A stretch of DNA of 43,285 bases from DATAEK01 sp036258055 (GTDB lineage: Bacteria; Acidobacteriota; Vicinamibacteria; Vicinamibacterales; 2-12-FULL-66-21). Location: contig DATAEK010000182.1 in the NCBI GenBank assembly GCA_036258055.1, forward strand, positions 1 to 43,285. Direction: 5' to 3'. The position numbers and the translations under genes were made by a program. The notes under the pieces are model-generated. The model was not told the DNA's origin, made no database searches, and saw only the letters and a list, made by a program, of their open reading frames with translations. Shown piece after piece: positions 33,985-42,955 of this stretch (position 1 is the first letter of the stretch; each line of letters begins with the position of its first letter).

Positions 33985-35918
33985 TTGAAATAGATCGGCA
34001 CAATTCTGACGGCGACGCCCAGATAGCGACTGTCTGAGCTGGCGGGATCCTCGAGGAAGGGCACGACCCCGGCGCTCGTCGAGATCGACAGCGCGTACAC
34101 GTAGTTGGTGGGAAATTCCGCCGGCTTGTACGGGACGCCGCTGCCCGCATCAACTTGCACCACCCGCACCTCACCGGCGGCAAGATCCAGCCGCGCGCGG
34201 CTCCCGGCGCTGATGACGACGTGGTTCGGTGGCCCGCTTTTGACCTCCACGGTGAACGCGCGGATCCTCAGTGGAACGATTCGATTGTCAGGGCTCTGCC
34301 AGGTCGGCGCGCGCAGGATCACGTCAGCGCGACTGCCTCCCTTGACCCAGAAGCTGTCTCCTTCCGGCGCGTACGCGCCGTCATCCGGAAAATACGCGGC
34401 AATCGGCGGCGCGCCAGCCAGCGTGCGGCGGGCGCGATCCACGTCCGCGCTGACAGGAAGGTCGTTGAGCAGGGTCAGCTCGATGGGCAGGAGCCGGAGC
34501 GGACCCGCCTTCGCGTGTTCTCCCGGATTGAATGACGAATAGAACGGGTTGAGCACGACCTTCGCGACGAACAAGGCGCCGATCGTAAGCGCCGCGAGCG
34601 AAGGCCCGGCGCTTCTCACGGGTGGCAGCAGAAACAGGAAAAGCGGATAGAAGCTCACGAAGTATCGATTGCCAACGGGACCGCCGCCGCCGGAGTACGT
34701 GTACGGCATGTAGCAAAGCAGCGCACCCGCGCCGCAGGCCAGTCCGACCGCGATGAACCACTGCCAGGTTTGTCGTGTTCGTCGAGCCCAGAGGAACAGC
34801 ACAGCGGCAAGCACTCCGGGGAAGAAGTAGGGCAGCAGGCCGCTGTAACGGCCGACGAGAAAATAGATGACGTTCCAGGCCAGAACGGTCGCCGTGTCGC
34901 GGTGGAAGAGGATGTCGAACGGCACGGCATTGGTCGACATCCCCTGGCCGCGGTTGTCGAACGTCTCCACAGGATTGGCGAAGGGGAATCCGGTTCGCGC
35001 GTAAAACGTCTTGCGGAACCCTCCCTGGTAGTTGAATTCGCCGGTCGTCACGCCGTTAATCACGACGAGGGCGGTCACGACCAGCCCGAAACAGAGGCAC
35101 GTGACCACGACCGATCGAAAACGCCGCTTCCAGAGGCTGTAGGCCAACAGCGGAAGAAACAGCAAGGCGTGCGTCGGCTTCGAGAACGTCGCGATTCCCA
35201 GCAGCGCCGCCGCCGCGTACTCCGCTCGCGACGATCGCAGGAAGCGGTCCAAACGCGTGTCACGGGGCGGCGTGTCCGCAGCGGCCAGCCGGTACGTCCA
35301 GAGGAAGTACGCCGACATCACGAGCGTCACGTTGAACAACTCGGGCGTGAGCCAGACGAAATACACCGGCACGACGGACGCAAAAATGAAGACGGCCGCG
35401 AAGCTCGCGGCCGCGACGGGCGTCGAACCGCGTGCCGTCAGGAACGCATAGGCGGCGGCGAAATTCAGCGCCAGCAGCAACGCATGGAAAATCAGAAAAC
35501 CGTTCGTGCCGAACAGACCCACGAAGGGCGATGCGATGAGGGGATAGATGTACGACTTGCCGTAAAAGAGCCGCGCCCGTGACGGATTCGGGCTTCGCTC
35601 GAGCCTGATGAACGGAAAACTGCTCGAGCGCTGGACGTCGATTTTGCTGCCGCGCTTGAGGAAGATTCCCTCAGGTCCGGGGAACTCGGCCCAGACGCGC
35701 ACGAGATCGCGACGCTGAAACGCGAAGTCCCAGTCCTTGGCGAGGCTGTAGGTCAGACTGTAGTAGGTGGCCTCATCGCCCTTGAATCCGCGAGAAGCGC
35801 GCGGAAAATCCACGGAGATCGCAAAGCCGAGAAGAACAACGGCCACTGCGGTCGACGCCAGGAAGCCTGGTCGATCTGCCGCCCAACGCCACGCCGCAGA
35901 CAGCCGACCCGCGATCAC
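33978..35918 (-). CDS. GT-C-type membrane glycosyltransferase (ArnT/PMT-like)
   Basis: 646 residues with about 11-12 membrane helices. The first periplasmic loop carries GFKGDEATYY (about 45-54), the acidic motif expected of GT-C enzymes that use polyprenyl-phosphate sugars. A C-terminal soluble domain from about residue 500 is rich in beta strand. It would add a sugar or similar group to a surface glycan or protein outside the inner membrane. The start is GTG (35916-35918), whose TGA overlap with the preceding GT gene (GTGA) implies coupled translation. Donor and acceptor are unknown. Confidence 0.78.
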   Translation of the reverse strand: MIAGRLSAAWRWAADRPGFLASTAVAVVLLGFAISVDFPRASRGFKGDEATYYSLTYSLAKDWDFAFQRRDLVRVWAEFPGPEGIFLKRGSKIDVQRSSSFPFIRLERSPNPSRARLFYGKSYIYPLIASPFVGLFGTNGFLIFHALLLALNFAAAYAFLTARGSTPVAAASFAAVFIFASVVPVYFVWLTPELFNVTLVMSAYFLWTYRLAAADTPPRDTRLDRFLRSSRAEYAAAALLGIATFSKPTHALLFLPLLAYSLWKRRFRSVVVTCLCFGLVVTALVVINGVTTGEFNYQGGFRKTFYARTGFPFANPVETFDNRGQGMSTNAVPFDILFHRDTATVLAWNVIYFLVGRYSGLLPYFFPGVLAAVLFLWARRTRQTWQWFIAVGLACGAGALLCYMPYTYSGGGGPVGNRYFVSFYPLFLFLLPPVRSAGPSLAALTIGALFVAKVVLNPFYSSFNPGEHAKAGPLRLLPIELTLLNDLPVSADVDRARRTLAGAPPIAAYFPDDGAYAPEGDSFWVKGGSRADVILRAPTWQSPDNRIVPLRIRAFTVEVKSGPPNHVVISAGSRARLDLAAGEVRVVQVDAGSGVPYKPAEFPTNYVYALSISTSAGVVPFLEDPASSDSRYLGVAVRIVPIYFNP

Positions 35919-37114
35919 GACTCGGCTCCCGTCGCGGTGAGAAACCCGAGGTCCGCCTTGAGGATTCCGGCGCGCTTCGTGGCCCGTGACGTCTCGTGCA
36001 GCAGAACGTAGAGGCGCTCCATCTTGCGCACGAATCGATCGATGTCGTATTGCGCGCCGGTTACGCGCGCATTGACGGCGAGTTTCTCACGGGCGGCAGG
36101 GTCCTCCCCGAGCCGCACAATCGCATCGGCGAGTGCCCTGGCGTTCCGGCTCGGTACCATCGCCGCGTCGTACCCGTCGGTCAGCACATCCCGGAGCCCG
36201 TCGGCATCAGTCGAGACGATGGACTTCCCCATCGCCAGCGCTTCGAGCACCGTCAGCGGAGTACCTTCCCACAACGAGGGAAACACCGTCAGATCGAAGG
36301 CTGCGAGCGCTTCCGCCACGTCTCGGCGGAAACCTGTGAAAACGAATCGCGCGCCCAGGCCATGCTGACTGGCCCGGGCCTCGAGATCGGCCTGCAGCTC
36401 TCCCTCGCCCACGACGTAGAACCGCGCGGCCGGCAGGCGCTCCAGGACCATCGGCGCCGCGTCCAGCAGATACTCGTTTCCCTTCGACGGCATCAGGCGT
36501 GTGACGGTCCCGATGGCAAACGCCTCCGGGGGAACACCGAGCGCACGTCGGGCTTCGGATCGTTCATCAGCCGAGCGCGGCCGGCTGAATTCCTCGAGTG
36601 GAACCCCGAGATAGACCACCTTCGTACGTTCGGGAGGAATCAGCCGGGCCCGAATCACGAACTCAGCGGTCGACTTGGAAACGGCAATTGCGAGGTCCGT
36701 CGACGGGGCGAGCGCCCGATCGGCGATTTTCTGAAACCAGGGCGTGTCCGTCAGGTTCGCGTGCTCGTGCAGCACGACCGGCAGCCCGGTCATCGCCGCG
36801 GCCAGCCGGCCGAACGTGGTCGCGCCGTAGCCGTGGAGGTGCAGCACGTCGGCGCGGCGGCGCCGCAGCTCCTTCAGCAGCGCCGGAAGCGTCGAGGGAT
36901 CGAACTTCGACTTGTGGAGATATGTGACGTCGACCCCGAGATCGTCGAGCGTGTCATTCGACAAGTCGCGTTTGCGCAGGCTGATCAACGACACGTTGAA
37001 GCGCTGCCGGTCGAAGCGCGGAATCATCCAGGCGAACAGCCGCTTGACGCCGTGCATGCGCGAGCCGGCCCAGCCGAGATGGTCGCAGATGTGAACGATG
37101 TTCAATGTCGCCAC
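35915..37114 (-). CDS. GT4-family glycosyltransferase
   Basis: 399 residues from a GTG at 37112-37114 (VATLNIVHICDHLGWAGSRM). The frame is open 108 codons further, but that part is low-complexity and lies under the neighbouring epimerase gene. The GT-B fold has an N-terminal HICDHLGWAGSRMHGVKRLF loop, VLHLHGYGATTFGRLA, then IGTVTRLMPSKGNEYLLDAA and the E-x7-E motif in PSLWEGTPLTVLEALAMG. It is the third gene of the promoter-driven minus-strand block. Role: sugar transfer in the same glycan; specificity unknown. Confidence 0.87.
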   Translation of the reverse strand: MATLNIVHICDHLGWAGSRMHGVKRLFAWMIPRFDRQRFNVSLISLRKRDLSNDTLDDLGVDVTYLHKSKFDPSTLPALLKELRRRRADVLHLHGYGATTFGRLAAAMTGLPVVLHEHANLTDTPWFQKIADRALAPSTDLAIAVSKSTAEFVIRARLIPPERTKVVYLGVPLEEFSRPRSADERSEARRALGVPPEAFAIGTVTRLMPSKGNEYLLDAAPMVLERLPAARFYVVGEGELQADLEARASQHGLGARFVFTGFRRDVAEALAAFDLTVFPSLWEGTPLTVLEALAMGKSIVSTDADGLRDVLTDGYDAAMVPSRNARALADAIVRLGEDPAAREKLAVNARVTGAQYDIDRFVRKMERLYVLLHETSRATKRAGILKADLGFLTATGAES

Positions 37115-37175
37115 GGATGCGAATGCGTCGCGCTCTCTGATTCCGTCGTCCTCGATCGCGCGCTCACGATCAATG

Positions 37176-38162
37176 CTACAGAAGCCGTTGCGCGCGATAC
37201 CACGCAGCCGTGAGCCGGATGCCGGTACGAAGATCGACCGTCGGATTGAATCCCAGTTCCTTACGTGCGCGGCTGGTGTCGAACGCGCGGCTCTTGCGAT
37301 AGAAGTCGACGCGGCGCCTGAAGAGCGGCGGGTCGATGCCGAGCGGCAGGCACACGGCCTCGCAGGCGGCGCCCGCGAGCCACACCGGCCATACTGGAAA
37401 CCGCAGCCGCGGAGGCCTGACCCCGAGCTCCGCAGCAATCAGCGCCACCAGTTCGTTGAGCGTGGTGTACTCGGGCCCGGCCAGTAGATACTCGCGACCT
37501 GCGGCTGCCGGGACTTCCCCGCACAATTCGAATCCGCGAACGAGGTCGTCGATATACGTCAGGTGGTAGAAGACCTGGCCGCGTCCGAGCATCGGGAACC
37601 GGCCGCGGGCGATGCCGCGGAACATCTTCAGGAAACGCAGATCCCCTGGACCGTAAATGCCGATCGGGCGGACGACGACGACCTCGAGCTTCCCGCGCCG
37701 CCCGTAGTCTGCCGCGAGGCGCTCCGCCTCGAGCTTCGTGCGTTGATAGACATCGCCAGGGGCGAACGGAGACGTCTCAGTACCGGGCGGCTGCTCGATG
37801 TGACCGTGCACGCCGCCGGTGCTGCAGTGCACGACCCGCCGAACACCAGTGGACGTCGCCGCCTCGAGCACGTGACGCGTGCCGTCGACGTTGATGCGAA
37901 CGTAGGCGTCCTTCGGCTGTCCCGCTTCGCGATACGTTGCGGCGATGTGATAGACGACATCGGCGCCCTTGATCGCTTCCGTCACTGCCGTGGCGTCCGT
38001 CAGGTCTCCGACCTTGATCTCGATCCCGTCGGAACGCAACGACTCGGCACGGGAGACGCTCGAGGGGCGGACGAGCGCGGCAACTGAGTGACCGGCGCGC
38101 GCGAGATGACGCGCAAGGTGGCCGCCGGTAAAGCCTGTGGCGCCCGTGACCAGCACGTTCAT
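37176..38162 (-). CDS. NAD-dependent epimerase/dehydratase (extended SDR, 3-beta-HSD-like)
   Basis: 328 residues. The glycine motif GATGFTG is at 7-13 and the active site is YQRTK, with Ser in VHCSTGG. The C-terminal part has YLLAGPEYTTLNELVALIA, as in dihydroflavonol-reductase-like and hopanoid-associated sugar epimerase groups. In this locus a nucleotide-sugar or lipid-linked-sugar substrate is likely. Its ATG overlaps the TGA of the preceding GT gene (ATGA), so translation is coupled. I cannot tell an epimerase from a reductase here. Confidence 0.85.
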   Translation of the reverse strand: MNVLVTGATGFTGGHLARHLARAGHSVAALVRPSSVSRAESLRSDGIEIKVGDLTDATAVTEAIKGADVVYHIAATYREAGQPKDAYVRINVDGTRHVLEAATSTGVRRVVHCSTGGVHGHIEQPPGTETSPFAPGDVYQRTKLEAERLAADYGRRGKLEVVVVRPIGIYGPGDLRFLKMFRGIARGRFPMLGRGQVFYHLTYIDDLVRGFELCGEVPAAAGREYLLAGPEYTTLNELVALIAAELGVRPPRLRFPVWPVWLAGAACEAVCLPLGIDPPLFRRRVDFYRKSRAFDTSRARKELGFNPTVDLRTGIRLTAAWYRAQRLL

Positions 38163-39382
38163 GCGCGCGGGACCGCAGCCACGCGCGTGTACGAGGCTCT
38201 CCGGTCCAGGCGGTCGCAGACGTGCCGCGTTCGAGCGACATACACGTCGCGGCTGTATCGGGCGCGTGCCCGGTCGCTCGCTGCGCGAGCGAGCCGTTCG
38301 CGACGCACAGGATCATCGAGCAACTGCTGGATGGCCTGCGCGAAGGGAACCGCGTCCGGCGCGACGAGGAGAGCCGTCTCGCGATCGAGCACCTGCGTGT
38401 GCGTCAGCAGATCGGTCGCCACGATGGGCTTGCCCGAGCGGAGGTACGAATAGATTTTGAGCGGGGTGTTCGTCCCTGAAATGCGCGGTGACGCAAGAAT
38501 GTCCGCTGTCTGGATGAACGCCGGGACTTCACGGGCGGGCTGATGCCCGACAAACACCGCCGGCGCACCGAGTCGATCGGCCGTCGCGCGCGCGAGCTCG
38601 ATCTGATCGGGCCGGCCGCCCGCAACCAGGAGGCGCATCGCCGGATTGGTTCGACCGACGATGGCGGCGGCTTCGAACAAGAGGTCGATGCCCTGATACG
38701 GTTCCAGTGTTCCCGTATACAAAACGACGGGGGCAGTATCGCCGATCTGCCAGCGACGCCGGATCTCGGCTGGCGTAAGAGTAGGGGGATCCTCGACGTC
38801 ACCACCCATGACGTTCTCGATCAGGACGGCTCGCTCCCCCGCCCCAAGCTCCGTGACGCGATCCTGAAGGTCCTGGCAGATGGTTACGATGACGTCGGAG
38901 CCGGCGATGGTCCATCGCTCCATGATCTCGAAGGCCTTCTTGACCAGGCGGCTTCGTGTGTACCTGAAGTTCGAGAGTTGCTGAGGCAGGCTCGAGTGCA
39001 TGTCGTAGACATGCGGGATTCCCGCCCGGCGTGCGAGAAAAACTCCGAGCGCACCGGCTTCTTCGTGAGAATGGATGAGGTCGTAGCGATCGCGCGACGT
39101 CTGTCGCCACGCCGTGAAGGCCAGACACGCGTCCAACAGAACCTTTGGGAACGACGGACCTACGCGGATGCGTCGCACGAAGGGCGGACGGGCCGATCTG
39201 ATGATCCGGAGATTCGGGAGCTCCACGTCTGCACCGATCGGGTAGGTGACGAGATCGATCTGATGACCGAGCTCCACCAACGCTTTGATCCGGTGATATT
39301 CGCTGAACGGCGTGCCGCGCGGCTCGAAGAATGGCTCCGGGGCGAGCATCAGAATCTTCAAAGGACGCACCGCCGCGGGCAT
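38159..39382 (-). CDS. GT4-family glycosyltransferase
   Basis: 407 residues. The N-terminus LKILMLAPEPFFEPRGTPFS is the glycine loop; the C-terminal half has VVLYTGTLEPYQGIDLLFEA and, in place of the usual E-x7-E, SGTNTPLKIYSYLRSGKP, which points to the WbuB/wlbH-like variant group. It is the first gene of the minus-strand block, about 46 bases after the predicted start of transcription. Probably the step that begins or extends the repeating unit; specificity unknown. Confidence 0.87.
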   Translation of the reverse strand: MPAAVRPLKILMLAPEPFFEPRGTPFSEYHRIKALVELGHQIDLVTYPIGADVELPNLRIIRSARPPFVRRIRVGPSFPKVLLDACLAFTAWRQTSRDRYDLIHSHEEAGALGVFLARRAGIPHVYDMHSSLPQQLSNFRYTRSRLVKKAFEIMERWTIAGSDVIVTICQDLQDRVTELGAGERAVLIENVMGGDVEDPPTLTPAEIRRRWQIGDTAPVVLYTGTLEPYQGIDLLFEAAAIVGRTNPAMRLLVAGGRPDQIELARATADRLGAPAVFVGHQPAREVPAFIQTADILASPRISGTNTPLKIYSYLRSGKPIVATDLLTHTQVLDRETALLVAPDAVPFAQAIQQLLDDPVRRERLARAASDRARARYSRDVYVARTRHVCDRLDRRASYTRVAAVPRA

Positions 39383-39434
39383 TCAGGTACAGGTCTGGAC
39401 ATTGCGGGACAAATTGTCGCGAGTTCAGCCGTCA

Positions 39435-39464
39435 ATTATACGAACGGGCTTCGCGCGAGATCAA
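39435..39464 (-). promoter_or_regulatory. Sigma-70-like promoter of the minus-strand glycan block
   Basis: TTGATC (39459-39464), 18 bases, then a perfect TATAAT (39435-39440) on the minus strand. It is the best promoter match I see in the window and would drive the block from 39382 down to 33978. Confidence 0.65.
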
Positions 39465-39482
39465 CGAACCCCTGGTCGCATG

Positions 39483-39511
39483 TTGCTGACCGAGCGGCGC
39501 TATGGTACTGT
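39483..39511 (+). promoter_or_regulatory. Sigma-70-like promoter of the UPF0104-like gene
   Basis: TTGCTG (39483-39488), 17 bases, TACTGT (39506-39511). It faces away from the promoter at 39435-39464 and would give a leader of about 50 bases before the ATG at 39570. Confidence 0.5.
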
Positions 39512-39569
39512 ATTTGTTCGCCCGGCCGGACTGCCTGCGATTTCCGGCGCGACGGGTGCTTCCAACAGC

Positions 39570-40568
39570 ATGAATCGACCCGGATTGAAGACGGCTCTCG
39601 CCGTACTCAAGCTGGTGGTGAGCGCCGGGCTCCTGACGCTCCTCTTCAGCCGTACCGACAGTCGCAGCGTCTTCGCTCAATTCCGCCAGATGAACATGGC
39701 ATGGACCGTGGCGGCGCTGTCGATGTACGCGCTGATGCTCTGCGTGAGCGCCTGGCGCTGGCGGCTGCTGCTTCGGGTGCAAACCGTCGAGGTTGGCCTC
39801 GGGACTCTCACGCGATCGTTTCTCGTCGCCACGTTCTTCAACAACTTCCTCCCGAGCAACATCGGCGGCGACGTCGTCCGCGTGGCCGATACGGCGCCCT
39901 TCGCGCGCTCGAAGACGCTGGCCACGACCGTGGTTCTGCTCGATCGGGTGCTCGGCCTGGTCGCGCTGCTTGCGCTCGCGGCGATTGGATCGGCCTTCGC
40001 CATGGGTGCCGGCATCCGTGTTCAGGGGATGCAGTACATCTGGATTGCGCTGGTGATCATGGCCGCCGGGCTCATCGTGGCGTTCCGCAATCCGGACCAG
40101 GTGTCGCGGGCCCTCCGTGCGATCGCCAAGGGCCGCGCCGAGAAGCTCCAGGGCCGCCTGCACAACATCGTCGTGGCTGTCGAACGGTTCGCCGATCAGC
40201 CGCGTGCGCTGTGGTTTGCCTTTGCCGGCGCCATCGGCGTGCAGTTTCTGATCGTTCTGTTCTACGTCTGCGCCGCGCATAGCCTCGCGGTACCTCTGAC
40301 GCTGATGGCTGCGTCGCTGATTGTGCCCGTCAGCCTGGTCGTCCAGATGGTTCCGGTTTCGATCAACGGGTTCGGCGTTCGTGAAGCGGTGTTCGCGTTC
40401 TTCTTCACGAGCCTTGGTCTCAAGGTCAGCTCGGCGTTGACGCTTTCGCTCGGAAGCGCCGCGCTGATCATGCTGTTCTCGCTGAGTGGCGGCGCCGTTT
40501 TCCTCCTCCGGCCCCGCCGTCAGGGATTCCTGGGAGGGGATGTGCTTCCAGAGAGCAGTAATCCGTAA
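39570..40568 (+). CDS. LPG-synthase-TM/UPF0104 family membrane protein
   Basis: 332 residues with about eight membrane helices. NNFLPSNIGGDVVRV (91-105) and SINGFGVREAVFAFFF near 256-271 are family signatures. This family has the membrane part of MprF/lysylphosphatidylglycerol synthase and of putative glycolipid flippases (AglD-like), without the soluble synthase domain. In a glycan locus it may move a lipid-linked precursor across the membrane; inference. The chosen ATG (39570) starts the conserved MNRPGLKTALAVLKLVVSAG; upstream starts are rejected. A tail of about 20 residues follows the last helix. Confidence 0.87.
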   Translation: MNRPGLKTALAVLKLVVSAGLLTLLFSRTDSRSVFAQFRQMNMAWTVAALSMYALMLCVSAWRWRLLLRVQTVEVGLGTLTRSFLVATFFNNFLPSNIGGDVVRVADTAPFARSKTLATTVVLLDRVLGLVALLALAAIGSAFAMGAGIRVQGMQYIWIALVIMAAGLIVAFRNPDQVSRALRAIAKGRAEKLQGRLHNIVVAVERFADQPRALWFAFAGAIGVQFLIVLFYVCAAHSLAVPLTLMAASLIVPVSLVVQMVPVSINGFGVREAVFAFFFTSLGLKVSSALTLSLGSAALIMLFSLSGGAVFLLRPRRQGFLGGDVLPESSNP

Positions 40569-40714
40569 CCGGAAGCCCCGCGGCGCCGGTCCGATTCTTT
40601 TTGGGGTTCCGACGCGGCCGCGCGTCGCAGGTCGTCGGCCTAATATTTTGCTCATTCGCGCGTCAGCGGGCTAAACCTCGCCCGCTCACCATCCGATACG
40701 ACCTAGAACAACCT

Positions 40715-40734
40715 GCGCACGGGGAGTCGTGCGC
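40715..40734 (+). promoter_or_regulatory. Hairpin in the leader of the poly-Gly lipoprotein gene
   Basis: GCGCACG (40715-40721) pairs with CGTGCGC (40728-40734) around GGGAGT, placing a purine-rich GGGGAG in and beside the loop, 22 bases from the ATG. A nearer weak GGGA sits about seven bases upstream of the ATG. A cis-acting control of translation is possible but unproven. The rest of 40569-40748 shows only a TAATAT box at 40641-40646. Confidence 0.35.
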
Positions 40735-40748
40735 TTGCGGGAACGACC

Positions 40749-41819
40749 ATGAGCAAAACCGTAACCTCGATCACAAGACTTGCCGCGGCGTGCACGATGG
40801 TCGTCGCGTTGGGGGGGTGCGACGCCACGAAGAGCAGTACTCCGCTCAGCCCGAACGTCGCCGGGCCGATCGCAGGCGTATCGCTGACGGTTCCCTCACC
40901 CGTCGCCCCAACGAACGGGGCCGAAGTCACCAACGGGCAGCCCGTCCGGTTGACCTTCAACAACGCGGTCTCGAATGGCGAGCGTCCCTTCTGGTACGTC
41001 GTCGAGCTCGCGTCCGACGCGCAGTTCCAGACCAAGTTGTTCGCCAATTCCAAGGTCATGCCCGTGCAGGGTCAGCAGACGAGCGTCGTCGTCGACGGCA
41101 CACTCCCGGCGGAACGCACCTATTACTGGCGTGTGCAGGCAAACGACGGCGCGAACGCGAGCGAGTTCTCGTCGCCGGCGAGCTTCGCGCTGGTCGTGCC
41201 CGTCTCGATCGGAACGCCGGTGCCCGTCAGCCCGGTCGGCGGAACGACGACCTCGTCGACATCCGTGAACCTCGTCGTGAACAACGCGTCGGTCGAGGGA
41301 CGTGCGGGAACGGTTCAGTATTGGTTCGAAATCGCGCGCGATCAGGCGTTCACCGACAAAGTCTTCAGCAACGGCACGGTGCGAAGCAGCGGATCGACCA
41401 CGACGATCTCTGCCGGTCTGTCCGGCAGCGCCCTCTTCTATTGGCGTGTGGCCGGGACGAACGGTACGGTGAACAGCCCGTGGTCGGCGACGCAGTCATT
41501 CCGCACGCCCGCAGCGCCGAGCGGCGGGGGTGGGGGCGGCGGGGGCGGCGGGGGCGGAACGGGCTCGCCGGTCGACTGGACCAACGATCAATGGAAAGAC
41601 TTCGTTTTCGGGCTGATTGCGCAGAGAGGGCTCGGATCGACGGTGAACCCGGGGGCCCTGGCCGCGATGAAGCCCGAGCTCAACGCGCGCGGCGCCGACG
41701 TGCAGCACGATAGCGCCGGAAATCTGCGGCCGCGTCTCTTCCTGCCCTCGAGTAGTCCGTTCGCGCGAGCGGTGGACCTCGGAGACTGGGGCGGGCCGTG
41801 GCAATGGATCGTCCGGTGA
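40749..41819 (+). CDS. Lipoprotein with two Ig/FN3-like repeats and a poly-Gly linker
   Basis: 356 residues. The lipobox LGGC puts the lipid on Cys24. Two copies of a beta-sandwich module of about 100 residues follow; each carries an FxTKxF/FTDKVF strand and a YYWRV/FYWRV strand (125-129 and 230-234). Residues 259-270 are twelve glycines in a row, then a short C-terminal domain (VDWTNDQWKDFVFGLIAQRG and ELNARGADVQHDSAGNLRPR). This is a surface or periplasmic lipoprotein, probably adhesive or binding; no catalytic motif. The C-terminal domain looks like an independent unit I do not recognise. The long Gly run is a slippage-prone tract. Confidence 0.8.
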   Translation: MSKTVTSITRLAAACTMVVALGGCDATKSSTPLSPNVAGPIAGVSLTVPSPVAPTNGAEVTNGQPVRLTFNNAVSNGERPFWYVVELASDAQFQTKLFANSKVMPVQGQQTSVVVDGTLPAERTYYWRVQANDGANASEFSSPASFALVVPVSIGTPVPVSPVGGTTTSSTSVNLVVNNASVEGRAGTVQYWFEIARDQAFTDKVFSNGTVRSSGSTTTISAGLSGSALFYWRVAGTNGTVNSPWSATQSFRTPAAPSGGGGGGGGGGGGTGSPVDWTNDQWKDFVFGLIAQRGLGSTVNPGALAAMKPELNARGADVQHDSAGNLRPRLFLPSSSPFARAVDLGDWGGPWQWIVR

Positions 41820-41869
41820 CGACCGGCGTCGGCTAACACGCGAGGCGTTCGCGGAGATCGGAACTGCGC

Positions 41870-41912
41870 AGCCTGGCAGGCGACCCACTCTCGTGGGCCG
41901 CCTCGCCAGGCT
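41870..41912. terminator. Hairpin after the poly-Gly lipoprotein gene
   Basis: AGCCTGGC (41870-41877) pairs with GCCAGGCT (41905-41912), and the inner bases ACCCAC and GTGGGC extend the stem. GATTACTTTG follows on the plus strand. Likely terminator between the convergent lipoprotein and barrel genes. Confidence 0.55.
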
Positions 41913-42006
41913 GATTACTTTGTGGTGGTGTCAGGGGAGCCGCTGGCGATCGACATCATCGCCGGCGGGCAATGGATCCGCGCTCAGCGCGGGTTGAACG
42001 GCACGG

Positions 42007-42771
42007 TCACAGGCGGATCCGACCGCCCACAGCGAGCTGAAACCCACCAGGGTGGACATCGACTGTCTGGTCGCCGAAATCGAAGCCCACCGTGCCCCGG
42101 CTGTAGCGCAGCAGGAGGCCCGCGCCGAGGTTTGGTGTGAAGGAATAGTTCATGTCGCCGCTGATGTTGAAGCCGGCGCCCCATTTGCTTCGGTCGGTGG
42201 TGCTCAAAGAGTTGATGGTGACCGAGTTGTAGTTGGGAGGCTGCTCGGTAAAGTCGACTCCAGTCACGAACGTCTGTTTCACGCCGAAGAAGCTCGGCCC
42301 GCCCGCGAACATGAAGCTCACTTTGTCGGTGAACGGCACGAACCAGACCGCCTGCAGATGAACGGCGTGCTCTTTGTGCTCCAGGTCCGATGCTGAGGAC
42401 GTGAAGGTCCTGGGCTGGTCGAAAACCGCCGGATGCGGCAGGGTCCCGGCGACGACGGCGTCGCCGGATCCGCCAGCGGTGTTGAATGCGAAACCAGCTC
42501 CCCAGTTGGCGCCGACCCGGTAGGCCGCGCCGATATCGAAGATGCCTCCATTGCCGACCTTCTGATTCGTGAGGATCTCAGCTTGCTCGTCGTAAAGAGG
42601 AAAGGACGTTCGCGAGTCGAAGTCGCTGGTGCCGAACTGGCCGCCGCCGTTGATGCTGACGATCAGTCGGGAATCGAGCGGCGTCCACGTTGTCCACGTT
42701 CCTTGTGCCTGGACCGACGACGCCAGAAGCAGGAGCACACCAGTGGCAGAACCGATCAAGAACTTACGCAT
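42007..42771 (-). CDS. Small predicted outer-membrane beta-barrel protein
   Basis: 254 residues from the ATG at 42769-42771, which has AGGTGA just upstream; a start seven codons earlier is rejected. The signal peptide is MRKFLIGSATGVLLLLASSV ending near QAQ. The mature part starts with RLIVSINGGGQFG, alternates strand and loop, and ends in GGFQLAVGGRIRL with an aliphatic last strand, as in eight-stranded OmpA/OmpW-like barrels. Function unknown. It diverges from the methyltransferase gene; 42772-42955 should hold both promoters, with a TACAAT box at 42904-42909 for the latter and no clear -35. Confidence 0.72.
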   Translation of the reverse strand: MRKFLIGSATGVLLLLASSVQAQGTWTTWTPLDSRLIVSINGGGQFGTSDFDSRTSFPLYDEQAEILTNQKVGNGGIFDIGAAYRVGANWGAGFAFNTAGGSGDAVVAGTLPHPAVFDQPRTFTSSASDLEHKEHAVHLQAVWFVPFTDKVSFMFAGGPSFFGVKQTFVTGVDFTEQPPNYNSVTINSLSTTDRSKWGAGFNISGDMNYSFTPNLGAGLLLRYSRGTVGFDFGDQTVDVHPGGFQLAVGGRIRL

Positions 42772-42955
42772 TCTCACCTCGAAGAGATTCATCGTGGCAC
42801 TTACGCGGTCGATGCCGCAATTTGCGCGTCAATACTAGCATGCCTGTTCGGAGTGAAACGCGCGGATCCGTCACGGTTCAGGCTGAGCGTACGGTGATTC
42901 GGCTACAATACCGAAGCGTGCGACGCGACGCATCCGCGACATCGAAAACAGGATC

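Noticed and set aside
38543..40282. Plus-strand frame of 579 codons
   Set aside because: Runs antisense to a GT4 gene and then out of frame with the UPF0104-like gene, both of which have clear motifs.
39432..40655. Minus-strand frame of 407 codons over the UPF0104-like gene
   Set aside because: Antisense to a clear membrane protein and across the divergent promoters.
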